In this document: positions 11,386-23,304 of the stretch, piece after piece
Numbering within the stretch: position 1 is the first letter of the stretch
Layout: each line of letters starts with the position of its first letter
Origin: Liolophura sinensis
Taxonomy: Eukaryota; Mollusca; Polyplacophora; Chitonida; Chitonidae
Length of the DNA stretch: 64,000 nt
NCBI RefSeq assembly: GCF_032854445.1
Contig: NC_088302.1
Span: forward strand, 6,133,338-6,197,337
Direction: 5' to 3'
Program-made: the position numbers and the translations under genes
The notes under the pieces: generated by a model
What the model saw: only the letters and a program-made list of their open reading frames with translations
What the model was told of the DNA's origin: nothing
Databases searched by the model: none

Positions 11386-12003
11386 ATGGCCGCTATCAGC
11401 CACCATAACAACTACCTCTAGAAATATTTAAAATCATTTATGGTCCAATGGAGTTTGTGTACAACATCCTAACTGGTATAAAGATGTTTTCAAATTTGTA
11501 ACTAAGGCGTCGACAAAAAGGATGACAAATAAATGAAACATTAGAGTTAGCTGTGTGCAGGTCTGAACAGCCAATTAGAACGTGATCGGCTGCTATGTCC
11601 TCATGGAATGAATGAATGGATGGATGAATCTTTCGCAAAGATGTACTTGTACGATATCGCACATATAAATGTACGATCAAAACTGTCGCATGCTGCTTTT
11701 TGAAACTGGGCCCTGTTCCTTTCGTTGTTACTGCAGCCCCTAAGAGGGGAGTGATACCCGATATTCTCTTTGTGTCCATTCATCCAGGTCAGGTTTGAAC
11801 ATCTCTAAAAAGCACTACGCGACGTGATATAGACGTACTCGTGTATTCCCATTCCTACATGCTCGAACAAACAGGGCACATTTCAAGGGCGTGAATCCAA
11901 GGTCAGAATTCATAGCTGGTGGACATAAACAGATCCAAAACACTTAACGCCAATTAAAATAACATTTTTGGCCTACATCTTTGACAATCGCTTCCTGAAA
12001 TTG
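11386..12003. other. No gene seen
   Basis: Contains a short GAATGAATGGATGGATG run near 11605-11625 and open frames on the minus strand (11438-11783) without recognisable domains. Confidence 0.4.
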
Positions 12004-12080
12004 CTTGAGTGAGTGAGTGAGTGCTTGGTGTTTAACGTCGTACTTAACAACATTTCAGTCACATGAGGACAGACTGGTCT
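12004..12080 (-). mobile_element. SINE family B tail fragment
   Basis: GAGTGAGTGAGTGAGTGCTT followed by GGTGTTTAACGTCGTACTTA and CATTTCAGTCACATGAGGAC is the reverse complement of the family B 3' end. The rest of the SINE is absent. Confidence 0.8.
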
Positions 12081-12237
12081 GTGTGTACCGTGGGCTTACT
12101 ATGTAAACATTTTCTACAAATACAACCCAACAATCGACCCCTTGTTGTTATGCTCGATAAGGAAAACTCTCGAACCACACTAAGCTTCTCTCGCTGGTAC
12201 ATACCTGTACGCTTTGTTATTGTCTGGATTCTTGAAG

Positions 12238-12467
12238 AATACCTCTGTAGTGAAGGGTAAATTTGAGCCCATTTGGTTGCTGACTATTGGTCTCGTGTTA
12301 CATTATACTGGCCAATACCTCTGTAGTGAAGGGTAAATTTGAGCCCATTTGGTTGCTGACTATTGGTCTCGTGTTACATTATACTGGCCAATACCTCTGT
12401 AGTGAAGGGTAAATTTGAGCCCATTTGGTTGCTGACTATTGGTCTCGTGTTACATTGTACTGGCCCA
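12238..12467. repeat. Three near-identical 76-bp tandem copies
   Basis: The motif ACCTCTGTAGTGAAGGGTAA recurs at 12241, 12317 and 12393, exactly 76 bases apart. The copies differ by only one or two bases, so the amplification is recent or has been homogenised. Confidence 0.95.
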
Positions 12468-12921
12468 GACAAAAATACGGTAGAAATAATGTAAAAATTG
12501 ATAGCTTGTTAGCGAAGGTCAAGCTGCATTTCCTTTTGTATTAGCTATGAGGTGTTTGGTATGGTTTGACGACGATTTTTAGTATTATTCTTGTCATATC
12601 ATAAAGGTGTCTTTGCAGAACGACACTTTAAAAGACCACATCAGCTTACAAACATAGCATTTATTTCTTCAAATAAGCTCATGAACTAAAGACATCCCGG
12701 TAAGGATTAGGCAGACACAAACGCCGATCAGTATTTGTCAGGCGAGATTTTGACATTCACCACGCGACATTCAATTGTTCTCTTTCTGGGTGTGCATGAA
12801 ATGACCGTTCATGTAACGTATCTAGCCTAATGCAACGATTCTGTGTGAGGTGGAATCAATTTTATGCATTTATGCATGTAATGAAATCGGGATAAAAAAA
12901 TCTCCACCATTGCTTCTAGCA
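12468..12921. other. No gene seen
   Basis: AT-rich sequence with no open frame or repeat I can support. Confidence 0.4.
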
Positions 12922-13275
12922 ATTCATGGTACATGAGCATTTTCTATCCTTCTGGCAATTTATGGTGCATGAGCATTTTCTTTCCTTCTGGCAATTTATG
13001 TTGCATGAACATTTTCTTTCCTTCTGGCAATTTATGGTGCATGAGCATTTTCTTTCCTTCTGGCAATTTATGTTGCATGAACATTTTCTTTCCTTCTGGC
13101 AATTTATGGTGCATGAGCATTTTCTTTCCTTCTGGCAATTTATGGTGCATGAGCATTTTCTTTCCTTCTGGCAATTTATGTTGCATGAACATTTTCTTTC
13201 CTTCTGGCAATTTATGGTGCATGAACATTTTCTTTCCTTCTGGCAATTTATGGTGCATGAACATTTTCTCTACAT
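12922..13275. repeat. 36-bp minisatellite, about ten copies
   Basis: The unit contains GGCAATTTATGGTGCATGAG then CATTTTCTTTCCTTCT. Copies alternate between GGTGCATGAGC and GTTGCATGAAC types, a hint of a 72-bp higher-order unit. Because 36 is a multiple of three, all frames stay open and give false repeat proteins on both strands. Confidence 0.95.
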
Positions 13276-13611
13276 TAAGTACATGCATGCACAACATCCT
13301 CTCGGCGGACTATTAAAGCAATTGCGATAATGAGTGCTGAGTATAGTTTCGGAAAAGGACATTAGTGAAGAGGAAATGTGTCGAAACAGACATTCGTATA
13401 GCAGCAGTTATCCTAAATGGATGTTCCGAGTCAATTACCGTAAGTGACGCCTAACAAATTGCAATTACCATCACTGCATTTTTTTTTTACCTAATTCTGC
13501 TAGGGGGCGTGTAATTTGGTACTAACTATGCATTTACATGAACAGTTAGAATAAAATTCCAACTGAGGTAATAAGAAGCCGTTGCGGTACGTATAACCAT
13601 TTGCAAGCTAT
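13276..13611. other. No gene seen
   Basis: Unique sequence between two minisatellites. At 13376-13397 the words GTGTCGAAACAGACATTCGT are close to 28363-28383, probably a shared short repeat. Confidence 0.4.
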
Positions 13612-13980
13612 TGCACTGTCGTCACTGTCCTGCGTTTTCTCTCCGTGCTGTACATCTATCACACTGTCGTCGCTAGCCTGGATTTTCTCTCTCTGCTGTA
13701 CGTCTATCACACTGTCGTCACTGCCCTGGTTTTTCTCTCCGTGCTGTACGTCTATCACACTGTCCACACGGCCCTGGTTTTTTCTCTCCGTAATGTACGC
13801 CTATCACACTGTCGCCGTCACTGCTCTGGGTTTTCTCTCTATGCTGTATGTCTATCACACTGTTGTCACTGTCCTGGCTTTTCTCTCTGTGCTCTACGTC
13901 TATGGCACTGTCGTCACTGCCTTGGTTTTTCACTCTGTGCTCTACGTCTATGGCACTGTCGTTACTGCCCTGGTTTTTAT
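13612..13980. repeat. 48-bp minisatellite, eight copies
   Basis: CACTGTCGTCACTGCCCTGG occurs with starts at 13614, 13662, 13710, 13758, 13807, 13858, 13906 and 13954, followed by TTTTCTCTCCGTGCTGTACG. Single stray units of the same motif lie at 21158-21207 and 59608-59657. Open frames through it are artefacts of the 48-base period. Confidence 0.93.
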
Positions 13981-16387
13981 TACACCTTAATTATGTTATT
14001 AGCCTGAACATCCTACATGTGTCGCACAAATTCCACAGGTCTCACTCGTCTATTGGTGACAGCAATGTAAAGTGAGCAAAGTCTTTCACCAGGAACATAG
14101 GAAATTTCCTGACTAAAAACCAGAGCCAAGTCAGCTGGATTCGGACGAAGTTGTGACCTTTGAGAATGACCAGTTTTCCTGCCCTGATCCGATGTCCTCG
14201 ATGTTTGAACTAAAACGGGTGATCCGTCTTAGACCGTTTTCAATCATGCACATTGCTGTATTGAAAAACGTTTGTTTACATTTTAACGTAGTCTCAGCTA
14301 TAAACTTTTGACCCCAAAAATATACGTGTCAGTCACGTTGCATGACAGCTCAATGAATGGCAATATATCTACTGATAAAACGAATAGCTCAGAAAGCAGC
14401 TAAGCTTGTGAGTAACACTGGTCAAATCTCTTTGTGTTCTATTCTGTGTATGTGTTACAGACGTACCGAGGACATATAATTCATCGAGAGCCTGGGTAAG
14501 TCCGTGTCATTAATTGTGTCATTTACATTGCAGCCCTGATAAACTGATAGTTTTGTAGCGCACGTGCGGCGGTGTTGTGGCAGCCGCTTCACGGTGCGTT
14601 AGACACACACATACGATGCCATAGGGGAACGTTGACGGAATAGCTTAATAACAGCTATGGTGTCTCATTTCATTCAGGGTACTGCTTCCATTTGAAGGAA
14701 TTCACCCAAGACTTAGGTAAGATTGTAATATTATCCTTACTTGGACGGCAATATACCCAAGGATCTTACATATGGCGTATGCATATCTCGCCTTGTGGCA
14801 TTTGTTAGATCCTGTGTGTTCTGTGACGATTTCAATCAATGTCACAAGTTATTACTTTAAAAACTAGTGTGTCAAAGTTATTCCACCAAACGCCTTCACT
14901 CCAGTTTTTTTTTCACATTTTACAATATAATTTTCGGAGACGGACAAGGAGTAGGTGTTAATCTGTCCAGTATGCGAAATGCAAGTGCTTGAAAAGCCAA
15001 TCTCAGAATAGGCAGCAACTGAAATTCTGAAGTTATGGTTGATACATTCTTCGGCAATAAAGAATCAGTGCACAAACTTCCTAAAGCTAAATAATTCAAT
15101 TGAAGCTGTGTTGGAGTTTTTGACTCAAGTCTTAAGACGTTTGATAAATAATGGATCTGGTATCAGTTTTGCGTGCGCCTCAGTACGTATGAGCAGATTA
15201 TATAGTACGGTAAACAAAGCTAAAGCACATGGCCATATATGCTAAACAACATTTCAGACTTTGGCACAGCCCAAGATTCAGCTCAGTTCTACATTTAAGC
15301 GTTGTAAAATATATGGATTACGTGTCACTTCAATCTTGTATGTTCTATATGTAAGGGTATGGTGACTGTCACTGCTGCATGACGTTAGGTGCATGCCTCG
15401 CTATGTTGGTCAGTGTACAAATGCTCTGTGCGCTGTTTGTTGTCAGTTCTGTAAATAACACCCGCTCTTGAGCTGCGTGTCCTAATGTCAAACAATGATG
15501 TATACATCCGGAATTAGTTTACGTTAAGAGCTGAACTGTGTTTTTGTAGATGGTTTTGTGGGGGGATGGATTGCTATTACGTGTATCCAAAACATTCTGT
15601 GATTTGTTTTAGTGGCTAGAAGGTAAGATTGGCCGCACCGCGAACATTCTAAAATTCCTGCAATAGCAGACGGGATAGATGTAAGCTGTGGAGTCCTGGA
15701 AGGAAGGGTTGGACTACGACGCATGGCTTAGAACACGAAAGCGAATGTGTTCACGTAGGAGAAAGAAGTACGTTTTCATACACAGCTGAAAGCCGTCTAC
15801 CCCCGGCTGAGGTTAGCATGTACATTGAGAATTCCCGGTGAGGATCAACAGCCAGCCATCAATAAAGGAACCATTGACAGAAATATAGGCATCTGTTCAT
15901 CCTTTTCACCTTCGCGGGCGATAGGGATAAACCCCAGCTAATCATACTAGGTCGAACCTGTAGATCGGTTTTGTGGGTGCAACAACCCGTTCTCGTTTGA
16001 CGCCATAACACCAACATGCCCGATGTCGTCATCTGAGATAAAAAGTTTAGAGTGTGTGTGTTTTACGCCGGTGAGGTCTCGGAGCTGAAGAGAATAGGAA
16101 CGCAGTCCTCTAGGCAACCTGGCTAGGCTGCAAATTTTGAACTCACCGTGTTGGTCCGGGGGAAGGAAAGGTCAAGATCATTAAAAATTATCTGTTTAGC
16201 ATAGAGAGCTATGGCCCCAGATGTGTTCCACGTGACAGCGTCACTGGCGATGCTGTAGTTAACTGTATTTTTAATGTGACTGGATAAGAACTAAATGCAA
16301 ATATATTTTAAAAGTTGTTGTAGGTGTTCTATATTTAACGTGATTTTCAAATTATGACTGCGTCGCTGAAAAGTGTCTGTTTTTATA
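13981..16387. other. No full gene; several exon-like segments upstream of the first MFSD6-like gene
   Basis: Two short segments have strong splice borders. 14461-14495 lies between GTGTTACAG and GTAAGT, and 14678-14716 lies between CATTCAG and GTAAGA. A third, 15549-15620, lies between TTTTTGTAG and GTAAGA. They could be 5' untranslated exons of the gene at 18427. Joining the first two to the acceptor before 18402 gives a frame that stops at 18415, which fits untranslated leader rather than coding sequence. No conserved domain is seen. Confidence 0.35.
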
Positions 16388-18080
16388 CGTCTTCGCCATT
16401 AGGCGAAGCCTATTATGTTACAGTGATTTTGTCAATCCGTCTGTCCGTCTGGACTGTAACTCCAAAAGTTTTCCATATAGAATTTTAATCTTTGGTGGAT
16501 ACATATATGTAGATAGGCAGATGATGATGTGTTGCGATTCACATTTGTCTATTTTGGCGGTTGTCATGGTTACGAGATTGCCATTTCTCTATGTAAACTA
16601 TATAAATACATATGATTTCGTGCCCGGATTGTAACTCCAAAAGTTTTCCATATATAAGTTTAATGTTTGGTGGATACATATATGTAGACACAAAGATGAT
16701 GATGTGTTGCGACTCACATTTGTCGCGGTTGTCATGGTTACCAGATTGCCATTTCCCTATGTGCACTATATAAATAGATATGATTTCGTGCCCGGATTGT
16801 AATCCCATCTGTTTTCCACGCACAGTTTCAGTTTTTGGTGGATACATAGTGTTACGGTATTGAAAACAGCAACAGAAAACAGACTCAGTGACTCAATATT
16901 ACAATGTAAACAATGCTTTATATATTAAATGAGACGTACAGTTTTACAGACAGTTCAACAACAACAACATAAAAAACATACACATCAGTATTACCAGTCT
17001 TTAAAAGTTTCCAGTTCACTTTTGTATCCCAAGGAACGTATTCTAGGAGATCCAACGTAAAGACCATGGGATAAACACACAATTCACACAAGTCACAAAT
17101 TGTCCTAGTCAGGTTCTTCGCTAGGTTAGCGAACGCGAACACAGTACACAGGTTACACAGAACAGGAACAGTCAAGCCTTTGAATGACGTCACACCCGCA
17201 GAGCACAACACAGGGTAAATACAGGCATGGAGGTATAATCCACTTTAGAACAGTCACAGCTCCCGCAGAAGCTCACAAACGAGCCGTTCAGAGACGTAGA
17301 GTAATGTCACCTTGTGGCAGAACGAACGTCCTTTGCAAAACTGAAAACTTCAGTTTAGAGTCCTTGACGACCTTGTCGGTCAGGTGAGGTCAGCGTGTTA
17401 AACAAATTACACAGTCAACACTGTATAATCATAATAAAGATCCGAACACCAATAAACGTGACTTCCGCAGAAATTCACATAAACCAGACATCAGTACAAC
17501 TGTGGTACACCAACGGTGCCGGCATAAAAATCTGTCCTCCCAAATGAAACTGGCATCACCAGCTCATATCAAAATAATGGACTCGATACGAGAGCGTCGC
17601 ACACTCTCCTGGCTCCCAGTGGATGCAGCAAAAAAAATACCTCCACTCTGCACAGAAAACACGGCTTATATGCGCTCCAGGTGGATTTAACTATTTTTAA
17701 ACACAGAATTAACAGCCAATGAACATCCAGTGAAATAAACAAAGCCTTGAACAAGGTGCTTTCCACCAGGTCCGCGCTGTACATATATAACAGGGCCTGT
17801 TATGCTTTCACAAAGGTCCGCAGACTAACAGTACATGAAAACGTTAAATAGTCATACATAACAATAGGTACACAGATAACAGATATGTCATGACTCACGT
17901 TTGCCCATTTCCGTGATTGTCATGGTAACCAAATAGCTATTTTCCTCACATATACTACATAAATAGAAATGATTTTGTGTCCGGGATACAACTCGAACTG
18001 TTTTCCACATAAGTTTTAATTTTTGGTGGACATCTTCGTCCACTTGCGCGGTTGTCATGGTAACCATATTCCTATCATCA
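16388..18080. repeat. About 170-bp satellite, interrupted by an inserted element
   Basis: Begins with the small hairpin CTTCGCCATTAGGCGAAG at 16390. The unit marker (GGA.TGTAACTCC....GTTTTCC) recurs at 16451, 16626 and 16794, then again at 17984 after an insertion at 16850-17863. Each unit also has GCGGTTGTCATGGTTACCAG, CTATATAAATA and GATTTCGTGCCCGGA. The spacings are 175, 168 and (with the insertion removed) 172. Minus-strand open frames here are repeat artefacts. Confidence 0.88.
16850..17863. mobile_element. Probable solo LTR (fossil)
   Basis: This 1014-base block starts TGTTAC and ends ATAACA, the TG...CA form of LTRs. It is bordered by the 4-base duplication ATAG (16846-16849 and 17864-17867). 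It interrupts the 170-bp satellite exactly, and satellite sequence resumes after it. No gag or pol sequence is present, so this looks like the remnant left by recombination between the two LTRs of a retrotransposon. The 4-base duplication would suit a Ty3-type element, but the family is not proven. It is younger than the satellite it splits. Confidence 0.6.
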
Positions 18081-18426
18081 ACACTCATAAAGATTTTATT
18101 TGTTCTCATTGTCACATCGTATATTACTTACTGGAATCTGGTTTAAGTTTGTTATTTACGCAATATATTTGCATTACTGCCGAACTGGCGTTAATCTATA
18201 CTTATTCATTCATTCTCAGTTTTCTACGCGAAACTATGGTCAAGTTTATGTTTCAGGTTTAGGTGTTAGTTTTCTTTCCTTATATACGTGTAACTTTGTG
18301 CACATGACTTTCATTTTACGCCGACTGCACGTGTGCCATCGTCGCCAATGATAGTCTATCATAATTCTATCGGTGTTTACGATATTTATTTACGTTCTCA
18401 GATACAGGAGCCGATGAAATGCAGAC
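18081..18426 (+). promoter_or_regulatory. Region upstream of the first MFSD6-like gene, with a likely 5' UTR splice acceptor
   Basis: TTATTTACGTTCTCAG ending at 18401 is a good acceptor 25 bases before the chosen start codon. The message probably carries at least one upstream untranslated exon. I see no clear TATA box. The open frames here (18023-18351) have no known domain. Confidence 0.4.
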
Positions 18427-21400
18427 ATGCCGCTCGCAGGACAGGATAACCTGAAACTTCTGCGCCTGAAGGTCCTTTATTTCCTGTATTATGGTGGTGA
18501 GTACAGATCGGGTTGAAAAGCTGTACTTGCTTGTTTAAAATGTTACGACAACAGAAGAAAATGCATTATACAGCATGGACATGGTACTCACCTAAAACAA
18601 CTGGCAGAAATTCGATATGTGTGCGCATGTGTGGGAAATAAGAAAACAAGTTTAACAAGCATGTATACATGTATATAAGTGACTATACACTGAAATTACT
18701 GTTACATAAAAGAAGGACAATGTTTACAATCCCAAACATTGGAATCCCAGAAGCGGCGTCTAATGGTTAAGGTGAATCAAATAAGGGGACTTATTCTCCA
18801 GGTAAATCAAATGGATAAGACCCAAATATTCAAAACCGGAAGGGCCGCCCAAAAAATTAAAACTTGACCCAATTTGATTAGCTAGATATATGACATCATC
18901 TGACACTTGACAGTCCATACACGGCTTGTACCAACGGTTTAGATTGTTCTTAAGGGGCTTGATTCATTCCCTATGGTAGCTCCTATAATGATTTGCTATA
19001 TATATGTCGTTCACTCCAGAATCATAGGCGATGCTTTGTCATTATTCTTTGTATGTTCACAGGTGTAGGCGCGTTGCTCCCATTCATTCCAGTATACCTC
19101 AAACAGACTGGATTAACAGCATCTGAAACCGGCGTTATCATTGGTTTCCTGCCATTCGTGTCGTCAGCTATACGACCCCTCATTGGTGGAGCGGTGGACC
19201 GTTACAAGATTCACAAGCCTGTATTTATTGCAGTTTGCCTCTTAGCAGGACTCGTTTACTGCTCGCTATTGTTGGTGCCGAGAAAAGTTGAATTTGGTCA
19301 ACCAATCAATGGAACGGGTCTGGTGGACATGCGCACTGATTATCGAGGCTGTTATCTTCCGATCGCGTATTTAGACAGATGCCTGAAAGACAGTGTTGAC
19401 AAGAAAACTTTACCTTGGTATCGCAGTTTTGTCACGAATGTCAGTAACACCGTCCAGTTGTTGTCTATGATATTCTGTGTACCGGATGCAGAGCTTAGTG
19501 ATGATCTCTCAATGGTCATATCTGGGAACATGTCATCCAAAGCACTATATATTTATCCTGACTCACAATATCCACCGATGGTTGCATTCGACATCAAAGA
19601 GGTGGCCAAAGTTGGCCAATTCATAACAAATTGCACCATTAATCTTTCGAATGTAACTTTTTTCCCAATATCCACCGGGACAGTCGAGTGTCCGAGTCGT
19701 ACAAGGTACAAATGCTGGCATCAGAAAAATATTGTGTCAACTGAAGATAGACTAGATTCGAAAGGAGAGTTCCAGGCTCCATTTTGGATTACGTTTGTGA
19801 TTCTTAACTTTGCTAGGTTGTTACATAACAGTGTGATGAGCTTTACTGATGCCGTAGCCTACAGCTATCTCGGCGAAGACAAGTCACGATTTGGAGTCCA
19901 GAGACTTTTTGGGTCATTAGGCTTCGTTGTGGTATCTGTCCCGTTGTCCATATTGCTGTACTTATACGCTGAATCAGATGGCACTACGAACTTCTCCATA
20001 TCATTTTACGTATATATGGGGTTTACTTGTCTAGCTGCCGTAAAGGTGTCTTTCATGACGATTTCATTCCGCCAAAAAGCTTCGAATTTGTGCTCGGCTC
20101 TTTGTAAATTACTTAAGGACCAACAAATCGCGCTGGTCCTTCTAGTGACGACCTACGCCGGGGCGCAATTGGGGGTTGTGGAGGGATTCTTCTTCTGGTA
20201 TCTTAAGCAGCTGGGAGCTACGCAGCTAATTCTCGGTCTTTGTGTGGGGACTGGCCTTGGAAGTGAGATTCTCTTCTTTTTCCTATCTTCCCCGGTGTTG
20301 CGCCGATTTGGAGAGGTGCCCACCTTACAGATGTCTCTGCTGGCCTCCGCTGTGAGAACCATATCTGTGTCATTCGTGACAAATCCGTGGTTTGGGATAT
20401 TCATACAGCTTCTTCACGGTCCTGTATTCAGTCTTATGTGGGCGGCCGCGTCAGCCTACGTCAACTCAATCGCCCCGCGGGGAATGGCAGTAACAGCACA
20501 GACGATCCTGGGAAGCTTGGTGTACGGAATAGGTGGGTCCTGCCTGATCTTACCTCTCTGTTGACAACGTAATATCTTAGATAAACGAGTGAAAGTTGTC
20601 CGTCATCCAGGTACATGTATACATTTATTTATTTATTTATTTATAAACTGCTGATTTACGCCGTACTCAAGATTATTTAACTTATACGGCGTCAGTCGGC
20701 ATTATGGTGAGAGAAAACCGAGCAGAGCCCTTGGGAAACGCATGATCATCCACAGCTTGCTGACAGACCTTCCCACGTGCGCACTACTATACATAACACA
20801 TAGGTAATAAATGAGTTCGACTGGATTTTGTGTTTTAAGAGAGTTCAACTCTACTGCATTCATTAGCATTTTTCAGCAGCGTATGGAGATAGTATGGTAC
20901 TGTATAATTTGGATGACAGCTCACTTTCATCCATGCTTGCGAGACTAGATGCTTTTGTCTTTTTTCTCAGTTCTGACACGGTCTACTTTAACCTGTTGTT
21001 AACTCCTCTATTGTTATTGGCCAACTGCGTTTTCAGTGGGGAATTCCTTTGGCTAAAACTACTGTTGAATACTTGCCACCACTGTGTATATGTCCTGAAT
21101 TGAGGTAAACTGACAAAGAGGCTGTATTTCACCAGTTACGTATGACCATTTGTCAGGTATCACACTGTCGTCGCTTCTCTAGTTTTACCCTCTGTGCTGT
21201 ACGTCTTTAATTATAATTAAAAAAACTCTTCCTTCTATAGGCTAATGCCGCAAAGACTTCTTCATTTAAGAATACACAATAATTTGAACTGACTCACTTT
21301 CTTGTGTGTGATTTCTTTAAATTGAGGGCCTGGTCCAAGAAAGAACTGGTTACGGATTATATTACAAATATAAGATAACAAACCTGCATGTATATGAAAG

Positions 21401-21965
21401 AATTTTTTCGACAGTATTTGCATTAAGAGAACAGTTTCTAAGTTTCAATTCAGATTTCTTTACATGTGCATGATACCGATGAATTTGGTGTACTGGAGTA
21501 AACTAGAAATCTCTGAAAGTGGATAGTATGGTGTCAAATTATTTACTTCTCTTTCAAAAAAAAATATTAAGCGTGTTTGTGTAAGCTAGTTATTCAAATT
21601 AGTCACCTATTTCCCGTTAGAAATAGGCTTGATCTCGAGAAAGAGAAAGAGTAATAAGGGATTAAAAGAAGACAATCACGACAGTACTCCTTCCCACATA
21701 ACTTCACCTTATCTGAAGTGAGAGAATATGAACTTGCTTGTACACATGAAAGCTTTTGTCTCATGTGTATTTGTCAGGTTATGGTACGGGCAACCTGATC
21801 ACTGGAATGGTGTACGACGCTATCGGACCCGCCTGGACATTCCGGATCAACGGTAGCATAACCGTGCTCGTGTCTATGTTGTTTGCTTTGATTCAGGGCT
21901 GTTATGTCAAACCAAAGGTGCAGAGAGAGAGAGAGATAAGCGTGGTAAGGCGATACCACAGTTAG
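18427..21965 (+). CDS. MFSD6-like major facilitator protein, paralogue 1
   Basis: Coding exons 18427-18496, 19063-20532 and 21778-21965, joined by two phase-1 GT-AG introns (GTGAGT...TTCACAG; GTGGGT...TTTGTCAG), give 575 residues, close to the MFSD6-like family length. The start ATG has an in-frame stop 12 bases before it. Twelve helices can be drawn. TM1-3 lie within residues ~15-96 (YFLYYGGVGALLPF). A large extracellular loop (~97-262) holds several N-glycosylation sites (NCT, NLS, NVT). TM4 starts at FWITF (264), followed by the family words DAVAYSYLGED (286) and QRLFGSLGF. Later come NPWFGIFIQLLHG (464) and FSLMWAAASAY. The last exon carries TM11b-12 (GPAWTFRINGS). MFSD6 relatives are poorly understood membrane proteins and no substrate can be read from the sequence. 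A donor at 21945 (GTAAGG) and an acceptor at 22509 or 22516 could replace the last 7 codons with another tail. Confidence 0.9.
20623..20781 (-). mobile_element. SINE family A fragment in MFSD6-like intron 2
   Basis: TTTATTTATTTATTTATAAA then TTTACGCCGTACTCAAGATT and GGCATTATGGTGAGAG are the tail and body of family A on the minus strand. The tRNA-like head is missing. Confidence 0.88.
21158..21207. repeat. Single stray unit of the 48-bp minisatellite
   Basis: TATCACACTGTCGTCGCTTC followed by CTCTGTGCTGTACGTCTTT matches one unit of the array at 13612-13980. It lies in intron 2 of the first MFSD6-like gene. Confidence 0.8.
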
Positions 21966-22508
21966 GAGGAATAGTTTATGTATGTAAACTTTGTGTACTG
22001 GAAATTTGGCGATAACTGTATCAGATATACATGTATCATGGCGTACAGGAAACGACAGCAGGTACAATGTGACAGTTGCTTCGTGATTTAAACTCCTATG
22101 ATTTTAGTCGAATGAGCTAATGTAGACCACTAATTCTTTTTCTATATTTTCGTCGTGATTAACGAACAAAAATGTAAACTTACAAAGTAGATTTTGTTTC
22201 GTACTAAATGCTGTAAGCAAACTCATAATATGGTATTTTTAGCCTGTCTGCTTAGTATTCAATGTGTAGATAAAATCCTGGTGGTTTATCGGGACAGTAT
22301 GTATGTAATCTGCAGAGTTCTGGAAACATGGGTTCTCCCATTTACCAATAGCCATAACTGAGGAAAGCAGATTCGAAACAGACAACGCTCATAACAAATT
22401 TTACATGATGTAAATGCATGTTTGAAGGAATACTTCAATATCTGTTCCATGTCGCATGTTCTACATATTTCTGATTAATCGAAATACAAAATGTGCTTAT
22501 CTTTCAGA

Positions 22509-22635
22509 AGATCAGGAGATGACAGTTGATTGCTTGCTGAACGCCCCAACCGAAACACAGACAGTTCCAGGCACAGAGAGTTCACAACAAAGAAGTACCT
22601 AACCTCAAACCAGGATGTCTCTACAGGAAAGCTGA
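22509..22635 (+). other. Possible alternative last exon of MFSD6-like paralogue 1
   Basis: CTTATCTTTCAG (ends 22507) is a good acceptor. Spliced in phase 0 from the donor at 21945, the canonical acceptor gives the short ending KIRR and stop. The next AG (22515) gives a 39-residue hydrophilic tail beginning EMTVDCLLNAPTET and ending at TGA 22633-22635. The conserved helices are complete before this point, so only the cytosolic tail would change. AATAAA signals follow in the SINE tail near 22820. Confidence 0.4.
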
Positions 22636-22721
22636 GTACGAAGTATTTGTAGTTTATTTACATCGGGAAGTAATTTCATAATAACTTACACATGTATTCA
22701 AGGAATACTCTTCAACAAGAG

Positions 22722-22837
22722 ACCTGCAGATGGTCGTGGGTTTCCCCCGGATTCTGCCCGGATTCCTTCGACCGTCGAATAAGTGAAATATTCTTGAATA
22801 TGGCGTAAAACATCAATCAAATAAATAAATCAATAAA
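22722..22837 (+). mobile_element. SINE family A 3' fragment
   Basis: ACCTGCAGATGGTCGTGGGT through TATTCTTGAATATGGCGTAA and an AAATAAATAAATCAATAAA tail. The head and first half are absent. The AATAAA words could serve the preceding gene as poly(A) signals. Confidence 0.88.
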
Positions 22838-23032
22838 CATTAACACTGGATGGTTGTGGTGAGCGTCAACACCAACCTTCAGTCGTCGGAAACGAGTTTT
22901 AAGCATACCGAAGGCTCCCTCAACAGCTTGTCTTCTGCAAGATAAAGCACTGTTGACAGCTTTCTGTCCACGTGTTAGGTTTCCCACGTTTCTACATGTA
23001 TATGGTGTCAACAACCATCTTGTTATTGGATA
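22838..23032 (-). pseudogene. PIF/Harbinger transposase C-terminal fragment
   Basis: The minus strand encodes about 65 residues with the words RWLLTPY, LTRGQKAVNSALSCRRQ and VEGAFGMLKTRFRRLK. This is the standard end of the Harbinger DDE nuclease (compare the family pattern LTPY....LT..Q..FN..LS..R..VENAFG.LK.RFRRL, with the last catalytic acidic residue in VEGAFG). No other part of the gene is present. The fragment lies between a plus-strand SINE piece on the left and a minus-strand SINE piece on the right. It is a plain DNA transposon relic. Confidence 0.85.
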
Positions 23033-23176
23033 TACGACGGCGGCCAGCATTATGGTGGGAGAAAGCGGGCAGAACCCGGAGGAAACCCACGACCTCCCGC
23101 AGGTTGCTGCTAGACCTTCCCACTTACGGCCGGAGAGGAAGCCAGCATGAACTGGACTCAAAGCGACCGCATTGGT
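23033..23176 (-). mobile_element. SINE family A fragment
   Basis: TACGACGGCGGCCAGCATTA through CACTTACGGCCGGAGAGGAA to GCGACCGCATTGGT on the minus strand. Both the tail and the tRNA-like head are cut off. It abuts the Harbinger fragment. Confidence 0.88.
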
Positions 23177-23304
23177 CCTTATGACATTGAAACATTAACA
23201 TTTTGTATACTAGTGGATACTAAGAATGTTGTATGGGGGACTCACTTGAAATGTTACAAATAATACGTGTATTGGGTGATATTCTTCACATCTGACCAGC
23301 ACAT

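Noticed and set aside
12926-13330. Overlapping repeat-protein frames in three frames
   Set aside because: Produced by the 36-bp minisatellite; all frames are open for the same reason.
13601-14007. Cysteine/serine-rich frames of 120-129 codons
   Set aside because: Produced by the 48-bp minisatellite.
22817-23161. A single 114-codon minus-strand gene
   Set aside because: Its first half is SINE sequence and its second half the Harbinger scrap. The continuous frame is accidental.
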